Source: Sepioteuthis lessoniana
Taxonomy: Eukaryota > Mollusca > Cephalopoda > Myopsida > Loliginidae
Reading direction: 5' to 3'
Assembly: GCA_963585895.1 (NCBI GenBank)
Contig: OY757916.1
Coordinates: forward strand, 17,782,629-17,846,628
DNA: 64,000 nucleotides
The notes under the pieces: model-generated
The model's database searches: none
Seen by the model: only the letters and a program-made list of their open reading frames with translations
Told to the model about the DNA's origin: nothing
Part shown: positions 42,152-51,585 of the stretch, piece by piece
How positions within the stretch are numbered: position 1 is the stretch's first letter
How the letters are laid out: every line of letters begins with the position of its first letter
Made by a program: the position numbers and the translations under genes

Positions 42152-42596
42152 CATCATCATCATCATCATGTCGTGCTGGTAGCACGGATATCCCTGACCC
42201 TCTCTCGCCACTTTTCCCTATTGTTCATCGCCTCAGGCAGGTTTTCTGGACAACATCCAGTATCCTCACATAGTTGCTGAATGTATGTTCGTGCTGGTCG
42301 TCCTGCTTTTGTACGGCCATGTGTGGGGGTCCAGAAGAGTACATCACTTATGAGTTCGTCCCTGCTTCTCCAGCATTGTCCTGCATGTCTGGTTCGTCTA
42401 AATTGAATAGGAGGCAGGTGGCCGTACAGTTGGTGTCTTGTGGGGTGTTGCCGCCAGGACTTGTTCAAGATTTCTCGCAGCATTCCTGTGTAATTGCCGT
42501 CTAGCTTCTTCTCCAGCCGTCTTGTTAGAGTCCATGTAGTGCGTCCATATAGCAGTATCGATGCGACCGCTGCCTGGAAGAAACTGCGTTTCATTT
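42152..42596 (-). mobile_element. 5'-truncated LINE insertion in the 99 bp array
   Basis: The 445 bp insert breaks a 99 bp monomer. Array phase proves it: without the 445 bp and a 3 bp TAT duplication (42,149-42,151 and 42,597-42,599), the mark at 42,605 falls exactly at the expected 42,157. The 3' end carries a (TGA)n tail whose first triplet is also the stop codon of the reading frame. The 5' end is cut within the reverse-transcriptase C-terminal region. Truncation at the 5' end with a simple 3' tail is typical of target-primed reverse transcription. Confidence 0.9.
42166..42594 (-). pseudogene. Non-LTR retrotransposon reverse transcriptase, C-terminal fragment
   Basis: This is an open frame of 142 codons with no internal stop. 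It starts at an ATG that lies next to the insertion junction, so that start is accidental. Recognisable features are a region after the polymerase core with LYGRTTWTL (about residues 15-23), KKLDGNYTGMLREILNKSW (29-47), RRTRHAGQCWRSRDE (66-80) and GRPARTYIQQLCEDTGC (97-113). This is the tail of LINE open reading frame 2, downstream of the catalytic aspartates, which are missing. It ends in RATSTT followed by TGA inside the (TGA)n tail. The absence of stops suggests a fairly recent insertion. It cannot encode a working enzyme. I do not assign the LINE clade. Confidence 0.85.
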
Positions 42597-44384
42597 TATA
42601 GTGAGTTTAATTCTCTTGATATTTGTAGCCTTGTGCTAGACTAGGCTAAGAAATGGGGCAACGGCTCTTAAGTTAACCTCACAGATTGTTTGTAATATAG
42701 TGAGTTTAATTCTCTTGATATTTGTAGCCTTGTGCTAGACTAGGCTCAAGTGTGGGGCAACAGTTAGCAAGATGATCTCACTGATTCTTTGTAATATAGT
42801 GAGTTTAATTCTCTTGATATTTGTAGCCTTGTGCTAGACTAGGCTAAGAAATGGGGCAACGGCTCTTAAGTTAACCTCACAGATTGTTAGTAATATAGTG
42901 AGTTTAATTCTCTTGATATTTGTAGCCTTGTACCAGACTAGGCTAAGAAATGGGGCAACGGCTCTTAAGTTAACCTCACAGATTGATAGTAATATAGTGA
43001 GTTTAATTCTCTTGATATTTGTAGCCTTGTACCAGACTAGGCTAAGAAATGGGGCAACGGTTCTTAAGTTAATCTCACAGATTGTTAGTAATATAGTGAG
43101 TTTAATTCTCTTGATATTTGTAGCCTTGTGCCAGACTAGACTAAGATATGGAGCAACGGTTCTTAAGTTAATCTCATAGATTGTTAGTAATATAGTGAGT
43201 TTAATTCTCTTGATATTTGTAGCCTTGTGCCAGACTAGACTAAGAAATGGGGCAACGGTTCTTAAGTTAATCTCACAGATTGTTAGTAATATAGTGAGTT
43301 TAATTCTCTTGATATTTGTAACCTTGTACCAGACTAGGCTAAGAAATGGGGCAACGGCTCTCAAGTTAACCTCACAGATTGTTAGTGATATAGTGAGTTT
43401 AATTCTCTTGATATTTGTAGCCTTGTGCTAGACTATGCTAAGAAAAGGGGCAAGGGCTCTTAAGTTAACCTCACAGATTGTTAGTAATGTAGTGAGTTTA
43501 ATTCTCTTGATATTTGTAGCCTTGTGCTAGACTAGGCTAAGAAATGGGGCAACGGCTCTTAAGTTAACCTCACGGATTGTTTGTAATATAGTGAGTTTAA
43601 TTCTCTTGATATTTGTAGCCTTGTGCTAGACTAGGCTCAAGTGAGGGGCAACAGTTAGCAAGTTGATCTCACTGATTCTTTGTAATATAGTGAGTTTAAT
43701 TCTCTTGATATTTGTAGCCTTGTGCTAGACTAGGCTCAAGTGTGGGGCAACAGTTAGCAAGTTGATCTCACTGATTCTTTGTAATATAATGAGTTTAATT
43801 CTCTTGATATTTGTAGCCTTGTGCTAGACTAGGCTCAAGTGTGGGGCAACAGTTAGCAAGTTGATCTCACTGATTCTTTGTAATATAGTGAGTTTAATTC
43901 TCTTGATATTTATAGCCTTGTGCTAGACTAGGCTCAAGTGAGGGGCAACAGTTAGCAAGTTGATCTCACTGATTCTTTGTAATATAGTGAGTTTAATTCT
44001 CTTGATATTTGTAGCCTTGTGCTAGACTAGGCTCAAGTGTGGGGCAACAGTTAGCAAGTTGATCTCACTGATTCTTTGTAATATAATGAGTTTAATTCTC
44101 TTGATATTTGTAGCCTTGTGCTAGACTAGGCTCAAGTGTGGGGCAACAGTTAGCAAGTTGATCTCACTGATTCTTTGTAATATAGTGAGTTTAATTCTCT
44201 TGATATTTGTAGCCTTGTGCTAGACTAGGCTCAAGTGTGGCAACAGTTAGCAAGTTGATCTTACAGATTGTTTGCAATATAGTAAGTTTAATATGACTTG
44301 TAAGCGAAGAGTTTGTAGATAATTTCATTTTCAAATGAGTTAGCACTAATTCGCTCGCGCGCCAGTATTGCCATTGTTTTAACA

Positions 44385-44852
44385 CAGTTAAATGGTTTCA
44401 GTTCTTGCTATCAAACACTTACAGTTCAATTCAATATCTATCATTTGTTTGCACAAAGTTAAGTGGTTATGAATATTGCTATTAAACACTAATTATTCTA
44501 TTTAACACCAATGGTTTCAAGTATTGCTATGTATCACCGACAATTCAATTAAACATCAGTCATATGTTTACACACAGTTAAATGCTCAAACAGTTTTATT
44601 TCTAATAATTTGTTTTAACACAAGTCATTTGTTTGAATACAGTTTAAATGTCAAACAATTCTCTCCGACCTAATCGGCCATATCAGGTACGACCACTCAG
44701 AGTGGAACAGGGAGTAATGGCCATAAAGGAGTACTCCATATTCCCCAAAGATCTCGTACTGGAGCCCCGCAATCAGATTGTTTTAATTTCGTATCCGTTT
44801 GGGGGATAACCCTCTTCATAGATGCAGTTGGTATATTCTACAACCAACAGGG
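44385..44852 (-). mobile_element. Composite element (A/T-rich part plus 200 bp domain), diverged copy
   Basis: Sequence 44,660-44,852 matches, with many changes, the 200-220 bp domain seen at 47,300-47,521 (other strand) and 63,291-63,512 (same strand). Shared marks include GGTATATTCTACAACC against GTGTATTCTACAGCCC, and GAGCCCCGCAATCAGA against GAACCTCACCATCAGA. The A/T-rich stretch before it (44,385-44,655) has CACAGTTAAATG and CAATTCA motifs, as next to the other copies. Confidence 0.65.
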
Positions 44853-44853
44853 C

Positions 44854-45092
44854 TGTTTGGCTTTTTTTTGTTTAAGAGCATATCAGCTGTTGAGGGTTAT
44901 GTAATGCTTAAGCCATCCTGGTAGAAGAACAGCAATGATACTATTTAACATATAGCTGGAGTGGATGAGGTGATTCATACTTTTCCGAAGGATATGAGTC
45001 CAAAAAGGAACATAATAATGCGAGAGGAACTCGAACTCTCTTCGCGGCCGTAATCCTACATTTTATATAATACACCACGAAAAGTCTCCCCC
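44854..45092 (-). mobile_element. SINE family S2, diverged copy
   Basis: Read on the minus strand it starts GGGGGAGACTTTTCGTGGTG (A-box region). It has a B-box-like GAGTTCGAGTTCC, the shared core (GGAAAAGTATGAATCACC, then CTCCAGCTATATG and TTAAATAGTAT), and the S2 tail with TTGATATGC-like and AAACAAA motifs. It is heavily mutated. A short open frame across it (44,941-45,162) is not a gene. Confidence 0.75.
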
Positions 45093-45185
45093 ATGCTTTC
45101 CGATGGGCATTATCACAAAGTGAAACGTAAAGAGCCTCGTTTAGCATTTGGACTTGGGTCATCGGTTCAATTTAATTCGACATTA

Positions 45186-45478
45186 ACCGGCCCATTGATC
45201 TAGAGGGTAGAGTGTTCGTCAATGGCTTTGGAGACCGAGGTTCAATCCCAGGTCAAGTCATACCAAAGACTGAAACAGTCATACCAAAGACTCAAGTCAT
45301 ACCAAAGACTCAAAAATAGAACTTGATGCCGACTTACTTAACACTCAGAATTATAAAATAGAGATCAAGGGTAAAATGGAACAATCCTGGGAAAATAGTA
45401 GCTCCCTTCCCTACACCATGGTGTAGTAGCTAAAGAAAAGGGAGCCCTTGGGTCGACCTCGAATACGATCGCCAACAA
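45186..45478 (+). mobile_element. SINE family S3
   Basis: A tRNA-like head with A-box-like TGATCTAGAGGGTAGAGTG and B box GAGGTTCAATCCC sits about 43 bp apart. It is followed by TCATACCAAAGACTC (here in two to three short tandem copies), AACACTCAG, AGATCAAGGGTAAA, GGTGTAGTAGCTAA and a GGGAGCC...GGTCGACCTCG end. Other copies are at 54,858-55,075, 60,631-60,835 and 60,838-61,086. No clear target-site duplication. Confidence 0.8.
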
Positions 45479-45814
45479 TTTTTAACCATCACGCTTAAGG
45501 CGTTTTCTTAGGGGGGAAATACGATGGGTCTCAAGTAAATAGTTAAAACGCATACGCACACCCCCACTCAAAGACCCACCCACTCCCCACATTTTCAATG
45601 TAATTCTTCAAAAAAGTGATATGGAAATGAGAAATATTTCATCGCATACCTTCATCTTTAATTCATGCTATTTTGTTACATATTGACCCTTGATCAAGCC
45701 GTCAATTAGAGACGCATCTGAGTAAATAAGCGGAAGAAGATCACGTGATCTAATCGGAAATTGTAAGTGCTATGAAATTAAATATGCATATGCTTGCTTG
45801 AGGGTTTGGGCTCG
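45479..45814. other. No recognisable feature
   Basis: A/T-rich sequence without a persuasive reading frame or repeat that I can name. Confidence 0.5.
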
Positions 45815-46045
45815 TGATGAAGTTCAACTGTTGAAGGTAGAAGTCGGGTTTTGCGGATCTGGTGAGATGATTTTAGGTTCGACCGTTAAAGGTAGCAGTT
45901 GGGTTTGCGGATCCGATGAGAACTGAGTTGATGTTCGGCCGTTGAATGTAGTAGTTGGGTGTTGCGGATCTGATGAGATTAGTTGAGGTTCGACCGTTGA
46001 AGGTGGTGATTGAGCTTTCCAGTTCTGATGTGATCAGATCAGTTT
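45815..46045. repeat. Minisatellite, about 55 bp x 4
   Basis: GTTCGACCGTTGAAGG-like marks at 45,822, 45,877, 45,933 and 45,988 are 55-56 bp apart. Each is followed by GTAGTAGTTGGGTGTTGCGG and ATCTGATGAGAT variants. Copies differ by several bases each. Confidence 0.85.
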
Positions 46046-46097
46046 GGGTCTGAACTGGCAGAAATGAGTTGAGATCTTTGACACTACAATATGCGCA

Positions 46098-46340
46098 GGG
46101 GATGCCCTCGTGGTGTAATGGTTAAAGCGAGGAGCTGCGGAATCATAATAAGCGAGTTCGAACTCCTGTCCCGGTATTACGTTCACTTTCGGACAAGTAA
46201 TTTTGGGAAAGTAATGAAAACCTTCTCCTCCCAGTATTGGGTTAAATAGTGCCACTACTGTACATCCAGAAGGATGGATTTGGCATTAAATAACCTACAA
46301 AGGTTGATATGCCATTAAACAAAGAAACCAAACCAAACAA
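46098..46340 (+). mobile_element. SINE family S2, near full length
   Basis: It begins GGGGATGCCCTCGTGGTGTA. A box TGGTGTAATGGTTAAAG and B box GAGTTCGAACTCC lie about 43 bp apart. The core follows (GGGAAAGTAATG, CTCCCAGTATTGGGTTAAAT), then the tail TTTGGCATTAAATAACC, GTTGATATGCCATTAAAC and AAACCAAACCAAAC. The head is tRNA-derived; the source tRNA was not determined. Confidence 0.88.
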
Positions 46341-46957
46341 GATTCACCCTTATGGGTAGTAGAGACTTTTAAGATTTTTTATCTCTCTCTTCGTGTTGCC
46401 AAGGACTGACGCCGAAAGGAAATGAACCCGTTCGTATCCAAAACGATAGGGTTCGACTTAATATCATTACGAGCTTGGAACAATTTTGTCTCATTCATTG
46501 TAGCAGCTTTCATTACAATTATTCATTCTTTAATCCCGTAATGTTATGGTAAAAAAAGAAAAAATAATTGGAAATATTTTCTCTTTGTTTAAATCAAATA
46601 TCCTATTATTGTGTTTTTATTTGAAACTCATTTGTAGAATAACAATAACACATACCTCCGTAAAGTGTCCAGCTGGTAGACAAAAATAAAACAGGTCGTA
46701 GCTCAGGGCAGTCTTACTTACAATGCTGAACTGAAGCTGGTTTATATGATAAAATACTTCTACTTACTTACAAGCAGCCAATCACGATCTATGCAATGGA
46801 ATATTCCCAAAGGCACCATAAATAGCTCCCGTTCCTCAATCGGTAATTGAGTTTTCCTGTCTTCACGACTGATTGCTCTTAGCTAACGCGATTAATTACT
46901 CTCGGCTATCGCTACTAATTGCCCTACGCAACTTGAAAAACCCTACATCATTGATAC
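46341..46957. other. No recognisable feature
   Basis: A/T-rich sequence with no convincing frame. A short cluster of GATTAATTACTC/CTACTAATTGCCC-like words near 46,870-46,925 is too irregular to call a repeat. Confidence 0.5.
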
Positions 46958-47228
46958 CGATATATTTACCCAACTCCTCTGCTTGAGCCAGATGTGACAC
47001 AAAATCATTTTATAAGCGGGGTTTTACAGGTTTGAAATCAGAGTTTTTCTTCTCCAAACTGGATACCATACTGAGGCTGCCCTACTATTCGCTAGAGGGA
47101 GAATAATTGGATTAATACTTTTGCCAAGAGTATTAGCACTATATAAAATGCAAACAGTCTTCTCCAGGATTTGAACTCGGGTCGTTGTGTCAATTTTCAA
47201 CGAAAATACCATTTCACCACGAACGCCT
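46958..47228 (-). mobile_element. SINE family S1, diverged copy
   Basis: Reverse orientation: the 3' end is at 46,958 (ATTTACCCAACTCCTCTGC) and the tRNA-like head at 47,170-47,228. B-box-like GAGTTCAAATCC (complement of 47,170-47,175 region), core with GTATTAATCCAATTATTCTC and the CTTATAAAATG/GTGTCACATC end are all recognisable against the better copies at 58,229 and 58,658. Confidence 0.82.
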
Positions 47229-47299
47229 TCATATTCATCTTTATCTTTCTCTTTCAATTATCAAAAAGAGTCGTTTGTTTTTTATCAAATATTATCTTG

Positions 47300-47800
47300 C
47301 CCAGTCGGCTGGGGCTGTAGAATATACCGAGGATTCTCTGCAGAGGGGTAAGACTCCCCCAACGAGTGTCCTTGATATGACACTAAACAATCTCAGTGAG
47401 GTTCCAGTAATGCTGGAGTTTTGGGGAATGCGGAGTACCCCTTCATTGCCATCGCTCCCAGGTCCACTCTGGCCCTGGAGTGGTAGCACCTGTTAAGGGC
47501 CTTATCTATGGGTTAAATAGAACTAACGGCATACTTATGCTAAACTGAATTGTTTGATTAATCTGAATAGCTTGAAATAGAGATGTTTTTGACAATTAAA
47601 ACATACTTACATTTAAACTTGGAGCTTATTGCTCAACTGAATTGTTTGAAATTGAACTGTTTTTGACATTAAAACTGTACTTACACTAAACTGAATTGTT
47701 ATATATAACTGTTTGACTAAACTGAATAGTTTGAAATAGAAATGTTTTTGACAATTAAACTGTGTACTCATGCTAAGCTGTCTAAAATAGAACTGATTAT
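47300..47800 (+). mobile_element. Composite element: 220 bp domain plus A/T-rich part
   Basis: Positions 47,300-47,521 start at GTCGGCTGGGGCTGTAGAAT and end CTATGGGTTAAATAG. They align over their whole length with the complement of 63,291-63,512. The following A/T-rich stretch (GGCATACTTATGCTAAACTG, then CTGAATAGCTTGAAATAGA and TTTTTGACAATTAAA) also matches the complement of about 62,925-63,290. So both parts travel as one element of at least 500 bp. Similar peptides appear when the two copies are translated, but frames are broken and I do not infer a protein. No terminal repeats were identified. Confidence 0.78.
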
Positions 47801-47804
47801 TTAC

Positions 47805-47872
47805 ATAAAATGAATTTGGTGTTGAATAACCTACAATGGTTGATATGCCATAAAACCCAACCAACTAACCAA
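47805..47872 (+). mobile_element. S2 SINE tail only
   Basis: AATTTGGTGTTGAATAACC, GTTGATATGCCATAAAACCC and AACCAACTAACCAAAT match the last 65 bp of S2. It is 5' truncated. Confidence 0.8.
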
Positions 47873-48660
47873 ATATTATATTCGAATTTATGTTTTCAAA
47901 ATTCAAATACAGCGATATTTTCTTCATCATCCACCAACTTGGATTACACTGAATACCTTTCATCATCCATTCTTATTGGTCATCGCACTTGACAAGTTTT
48001 TTCTTTGCTGTTCGGCAAACACTGCTGTGTCCAAGGGTAAGAGTCCATCGCAGAACGAGGCAAGTAGGTTAGCTTTTAATTGTCGAGTATTGGTCAGTAT
48101 GTCTTACCAGTGTCTGTTTTGTCTTTTTTACATGCAGCTCTGGCCCACTAGGCTGGGACACATATCAGCCGGCTGTCTTCAGTGGTATGCCGATGAGGTC
48201 GGGTGTACCTTGGTTCTGGTGGCAATCAGTAGAAGCCATCTGATATGGATTCCGGGAAGCCGGTATTCATGTCACGCGTGCTCAGACCGGCGTACCTTGA
48301 GCCTCAGGAGCCGTCCCCTTCAGGCTCTAACTCTCATCGGAGAGGCTAGGATTATCACCTGGCGCAAGGCATCCCTTTTTAGAGGAATGCCAACGGAGCT
48401 GGAGGCATTTTTGAAACCTACAGGCACAAGAGGTTTACTGTACTGTGCCTTGTACCCATAGAAAAGACCTTGTGCTAAACTTGCACATACGTGAGGCGAT
48501 CGACAAATACTAATTCTACCTGGATGGTCGTTAACCTCTCCATAGCAGTCCACGTCTCTCCTCAACATATGTTGACATCGCTTTCAGTATATGAGATATT
48601 GCTACCGGTGGATATGAACTAGTCAACTAATTTCAGAGGTTTACCAATTAATGAGGAGAT
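47873..48660. other. Unassigned sequence with a 161-codon open frame
   Basis: A frame on the plus strand (47,976-48,461) is open for 161 codons and the base composition of 48,090-48,440 is richer in G/C than its surroundings. I recognise no domain, signal peptide or membrane segment. Its neighbours are transposable-element remains, so a fragment of an unknown element is more likely than a host gene. Confidence 0.35.
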
Positions 48661-48662
48661 GA

Positions 48663-49092
48663 CGCCGCCTTGATTAAAACATACGAATTCTGTTTTATTT
48701 TAATTCATGTAGAGACCAATGCATCTTGGATGGAGTTGTGGACTGGTGCATTGTCCTGCTGAAAATGCCACTGACACGATTTGAAGAGTGCTGGCCTCTT
48801 CCGACCGAATCTCTTCCTGAACTCCCTTAAAACCTCAATATAGTAACCCTTACCCTAACCCTTTGGCCTATCAACTCTGGTGTATTGACTTCCTTACTCC
48901 TCTCACACCTCTCATCATCCCTCACAGACTCCCTGCCTTCCTTGAATCTCTTATGCCATTAAAGACTGATGCTGAATTCAAGCAAGATGCTCCAAAAGCA
49001 GTCTGAAGCATTCCATACGTTTCTATGGCATTTTTTCCGATTTTAAAACAGACGTTTATTGCATATCGTTCTTCTAAAATGTCAGATGGCAT
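48663..49092 (-). pseudogene. Mariner transposase remnant with internal deletion
   Basis: Read on the minus strand from an ATG at 49,092, the start gives MPSDILEERYAINVCFKIG, then ETYGMLQTAFGASC, which is the amino-terminal helix-turn-helix region of Tc1/mariner transposases. After a frameshift and missing middle part, the same strand gives EVLREFRKRFGRKRPALF and WHFQQDNAPVHNS (48,735-48,850). The aspartate in the QDNAP motif is the second catalytic acid of the family. The first catalytic acid region and the carboxy end are gone. The remainder (48,663-48,735) matches non-coding sequence also present at 51,875-51,940. Inactive deletion derivative. Confidence 0.82.
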
Positions 49093-49319
49093 TTTTCAAA
49101 TTCACCAGCAGAGACAATCAGGCTTTAGTAGGGTATATTCCAATAGCTGCTGTAGCTGTTCATTCGAACCTGAAATCATAAAAATTAGTCATCTCATAAG
49201 ATGTATAGCAATAACATACTGAATTTTCAAGAGTCTACGACAATGTTAAATGCACATACGAAAAAAGTCTGGAAACCTATCGTATGCAACTCGCAAATAG
49301 CAATATTTGGAACTATTTA
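49093..49319. other. No recognisable feature
   Basis: A/T-rich; nothing I can assign. Confidence 0.4.
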
Positions 49320-49386
49320 ACTTTGTTGTCTTATGCTAACCTGAATTGTTAGAAATAGAGCTGTTTGATCATTTAATTGTGCTAAA
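49320..49386 (+). mobile_element. Fragment of the composite element's A/T-rich part
   Basis: TTATGCTAACCTGAATTG, AGAAATAGAGCTGTTTGA and ATTTAATTGTG match the A/T-rich part at 47,530-47,760. Confidence 0.6.
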
Positions 49387-49466
49387 AAATGATTAATGTT
49401 TAATTGAATTGGTAGGGATACATAGCAATATTTGGAACTATTTAACTTGTTTGATTCAAGTTTTGA

Positions 49467-49727
49467 AATCATATATTTCATATATATGTATAAAGAGGAT
49501 TTGGCATTAAATAACCTACAATGGTTGATATGCCATAAAACCCAACCCAACCAAATCATATATTTAATATATATGTATAAAGAGGATTTGGCATTAAATA
49601 ACCTACAATGGTTGATATGCCATAAAACCCAACCCAGCCAAATCATATATTTAATATCTATGTATAAAAAGGATTTGGCATTAAATAACCTACAAAGGTT
49701 GATATGCCAAAGAACCAAATCAAATCA
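49467..49727 (+). repeat. 87 bp x 3 tandem repeat built from the S2 SINE tail
   Basis: AATCATATATTTAATATAT-like starts at 49,467, 49,554 and 49,641 are exactly 87 bp apart. Each unit holds the S2 tail words GGATTTGGCATTAAATAACC and GTTGATATGCCA and ends in CCAACCCAACCAA-like sequence. The first two units are closer to each other; the third is slightly diverged. Confidence 0.92.
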
Positions 49728-49899
49728 CCCTAACCACAGAAAAGCAATATTTTTTTTTACATCTGACAAATTATTTGAGATGAGTATGATTAAACGAACA
49801 GAATGATTAAAAGTACAGAATTACAATGTCTTGTATAAAGCATTACTAGCGTTCCATTTTCATGGGTTTTCTTTCATCATTCTGGAAATCTCACAGGCT
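49728..49899. other. No recognisable feature
   Basis: A/T-rich spacer. Confidence 0.4.
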
Positions 49900-49998
49900 T
49901 AAGTCTCACCGTCAGATGGAGTTTAGTGTCGTACCCAGGACGCACGCCCCTTACCCATCTGCAGAAATACAGTTGTATTCTACAACCCCTGCCAAACT
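49900..49998 (-). mobile_element. Partial copy of the composite element's 220 bp domain
   Basis: CTCACCGTCAGATGG, CATCTGCAGAAATACAG and TGTATTCTACAACCCC match the end of the domain at 63,400-63,512. The other part is missing. Confidence 0.7.
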
Positions 49999-50260
49999 GA
50001 CTTATCCTTGACGTGTTGATATATATTAAAACAAATCAATCCATCAATCTAATTCACTCATTACTTTTTGATGATGGTGTTGCTCTTGAACTCACTAAAA
50101 GAACATCAAAAACAGAGACAAAAAAAAAAACTCTTCAAAAATTTAATAAAGAAAAAAACCCTTCTTCAATTTCAATTGCAAAATTACAAGAATCTTAAAA
50201 GTAAGTAAATATAGCATTAAATAAACACTAGAATTAATTCAAATCTAACTAAAACCCAAT

Positions 50261-50716
50261 AATGGAATATTAGCTTCACTAGATGTTGAAAATTTATTTA
50301 CTAATTTACCCGTCAAAGAAACCATTGATATTATTATAAATAATATCTCTAACAACCCATTCTTCCTTACTCTTAAAATCAACCCTAACGTACTTCGTAA
50401 AATACTCTTAACATGCCCAACTGAAGTTCCATTTTACCTGACTAACATCTACATAGAAAGAGACGATGTGTCCATAAGGTCGGTCCTAGGTCCAATTTTC
50501 CGTAATTTCTATATGTCCGATCTTAACAATAGAATATCTAATAGCTTCAATATACCTAAGATATGTTGACGATATATTTATTCTCATTAGCACTTCTAAT
50601 GAAATAAACATATGACAAGAAACCTTCCCAAAAATTCAGTTCTTAATTTTACCAACGAACTAAAAAAAAAAAAAACTCTGAAATTTCTTTTTTAGATGTT
50701 CTTATTGATAATTACA
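50261..50716 (+). pseudogene. Penelope-like element reverse transcriptase fragment
   Basis: The frame from 50,261 gives GILASLDVENLFTN (polymerase motif A with the first catalytic aspartate) and CPTEVPFYLTNIYIERDDVS with SVLGPIFRNFYMSDL (motif B region, altered from the usual DGVSMGS form). A frameshift follows; the next frame gives YLRYVDDIFILI (motif C, YVDD, near 50,560-50,590), and later LKFLFLDVLIDNYN. Order and motifs fit Penelope-like reverse transcriptases. Stops and frameshifts make it inactive. Copies of its downstream part lie at 51,394 and 52,000. An open frame at 50,013-50,198 just upstream is Lys-rich and unassigned. Confidence 0.85.
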
Positions 50717-50717
50717 A

Positions 50718-50893
50718 TATGATAGAAATATGTCGGAAGTTAGATAAATCATATTCTTAACTCCGATTTGGATGCGTGATATTTCGTTCTTTTTATTTCA
50801 TAGAACTTTTTCAAACTCAGTTTGGAAATGTTCAAAATCTAAATCAGAGTTAAGTGTTTGATTTATCAAACTTTCCACATATTTCTATCATAC
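50718..50893. repeat. Imperfect inverted repeat (arms about 56 bp, spacer about 62 bp)
   Basis: Left arm 50,718-50,773 starts TATGATAGAAATATGT. Right arm 50,836-50,893 ends ACATATTTCTATCATAC, its complement. The agreement extends inward through TTAGATAAATCA/TGATTTATCAAA and AACTCCGATTT/AAATCAGAGTT. It interrupts the Penelope-like sequence at the end of its conserved region. It could be a small foldback element (MITE-like) or a palindromic rearrangement. Confidence 0.8.
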
Positions 50894-51006
50894 TATCAGA
50901 TTCACCACAATCTATCATTTCAACATACTAACAGCAATAATAATAATAATAATGATCTCGGCCAGAAGACCAGACCTTAAATAATCAACAAAAAAAAAAA
51001 AAAAAG

Positions 51007-51348
51007 AGAATTTGCAAAATTGTCGACTTTGCTGTCACGGCTGACCACAGAATAAAACTGAAAGAATGTGAAAAGAGAGATAAGTACTTTTACCTTACTA
51101 TAGAATTAAAAAAAAACTATAGAACATGAAGGTGACAATTATACCAATTGTGATTGGTGCTTTAGGCACGGTAACTAAAGGATAATTAAAAGGCCTGGAG
51201 ATTTTGGAAGTTGGCGGCCGAGTGGAGACCATCCAAACAACAGCATTATTGAAAACGGCCAGAATACAGAGAAGGGTCCAGGAGACTTGAGGAGACTTGC
51301 TGTCACTCAATCTCCGGTGAAAGATCATCAGCTAACGCTGATGAGAAA
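51007..51348 (+). pseudogene. Retrotransposon polyprotein C-terminal fragment (copy 1)
   Basis: One frame gives KIVDFAVTADHRIKLKECEK and DKYF. After a frameshift it gives NMKVTIIPIVIGALGTV and GGRVETIQTTALLKTARI, then GDLLSL, with several stops. The same series occurs at 55,620-56,160, so this is a mobile-element protein. I recognise the pattern as the region downstream of a reverse transcriptase in a non-LTR element, with moderate confidence. Upstream is an (AAT)n tract (50,937-50,955) and downstream an ATAATAATAAA tract (51,366-51,378), which may be its 3' tail. It lies within the broken Penelope-like element. Confidence 0.6.
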
Positions 51349-51393
51349 AAATCTAGTGAGTAAATGATAATAATAAATTCACTACTTCTACTT

Positions 51394-51585
51394 ACACAAA
51401 CGCCACTAATAACAACTCCTGTACCCTCAACTCAATGTCCATTCCGATATAAACAAGCGATTATTAATAACCTAATATCCCGTGCAAAACAAATCTCTAA
51501 ATCCAAAACAATATTTTATAAAGAAATGAAAAACATAAAACTAACTCTCATCAATAATGGGTTCCCTAACTATATTGTTCATCCT
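51394..51585 (+). pseudogene. Penelope-like element fragment (post-RT linker), copy 1
   Basis: Translates to TPLITTPVPSTQCPFRYKQA, then NLISRAKQISKSKTIFYKEM and TLINNGFPNYIV. The NGFPNYI motif marks the region between reverse transcriptase and endonuclease in Penelope-like proteins. Cut at the right by an S1 SINE. A near-identical segment starts at 52,000. Confidence 0.8.

Larger units (their letters stand above)
41738..44292. repeat. 99 bp tandem array (about 22 units)
   Basis: GTTTAATTCTCTTGATATT recurs every 99 bp: 41,761, 41,860, 41,959, 42,058, then after an insertion 42,605, 42,704, 42,803, 42,902 and on to 44,189. The last unit has lost 2 bp. Two subfamilies occur. One has AACGGTTCTTAAGTTAA with CACAGATTGTTAGTAAT, mostly left of 43.6 kb. 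The other has AACAGTTAGCAAGTTGATC with CACTGATTCTTTG, mostly right of 43.6 kb. Since 99 is 33 codons, several frames stay open across many units on both strands. These are by-products of the period and show no sign of being genes. Confidence 0.97.

Noticed and set aside
41706..43431. Long open frames on both strands (158 and 176 codons) in the 99 bp array
   Set aside because: They result from a 33-codon period without stop codons; both strands are open at once and there is no start context or domain. Treated as satellite.
47185..47496. 103-codon frame sharing peptides with a minus-strand frame at 63,294-63,596
   Set aside because: The likeness comes from two copies of the same repeated DNA; frames are interrupted elsewhere and junctions with unrelated sequence are included.
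48840..48870. Telomere-like CCCTTACCCTAACCC
   Set aside because: Only two imperfect units; it falls within the mariner remnant and encodes part of it.
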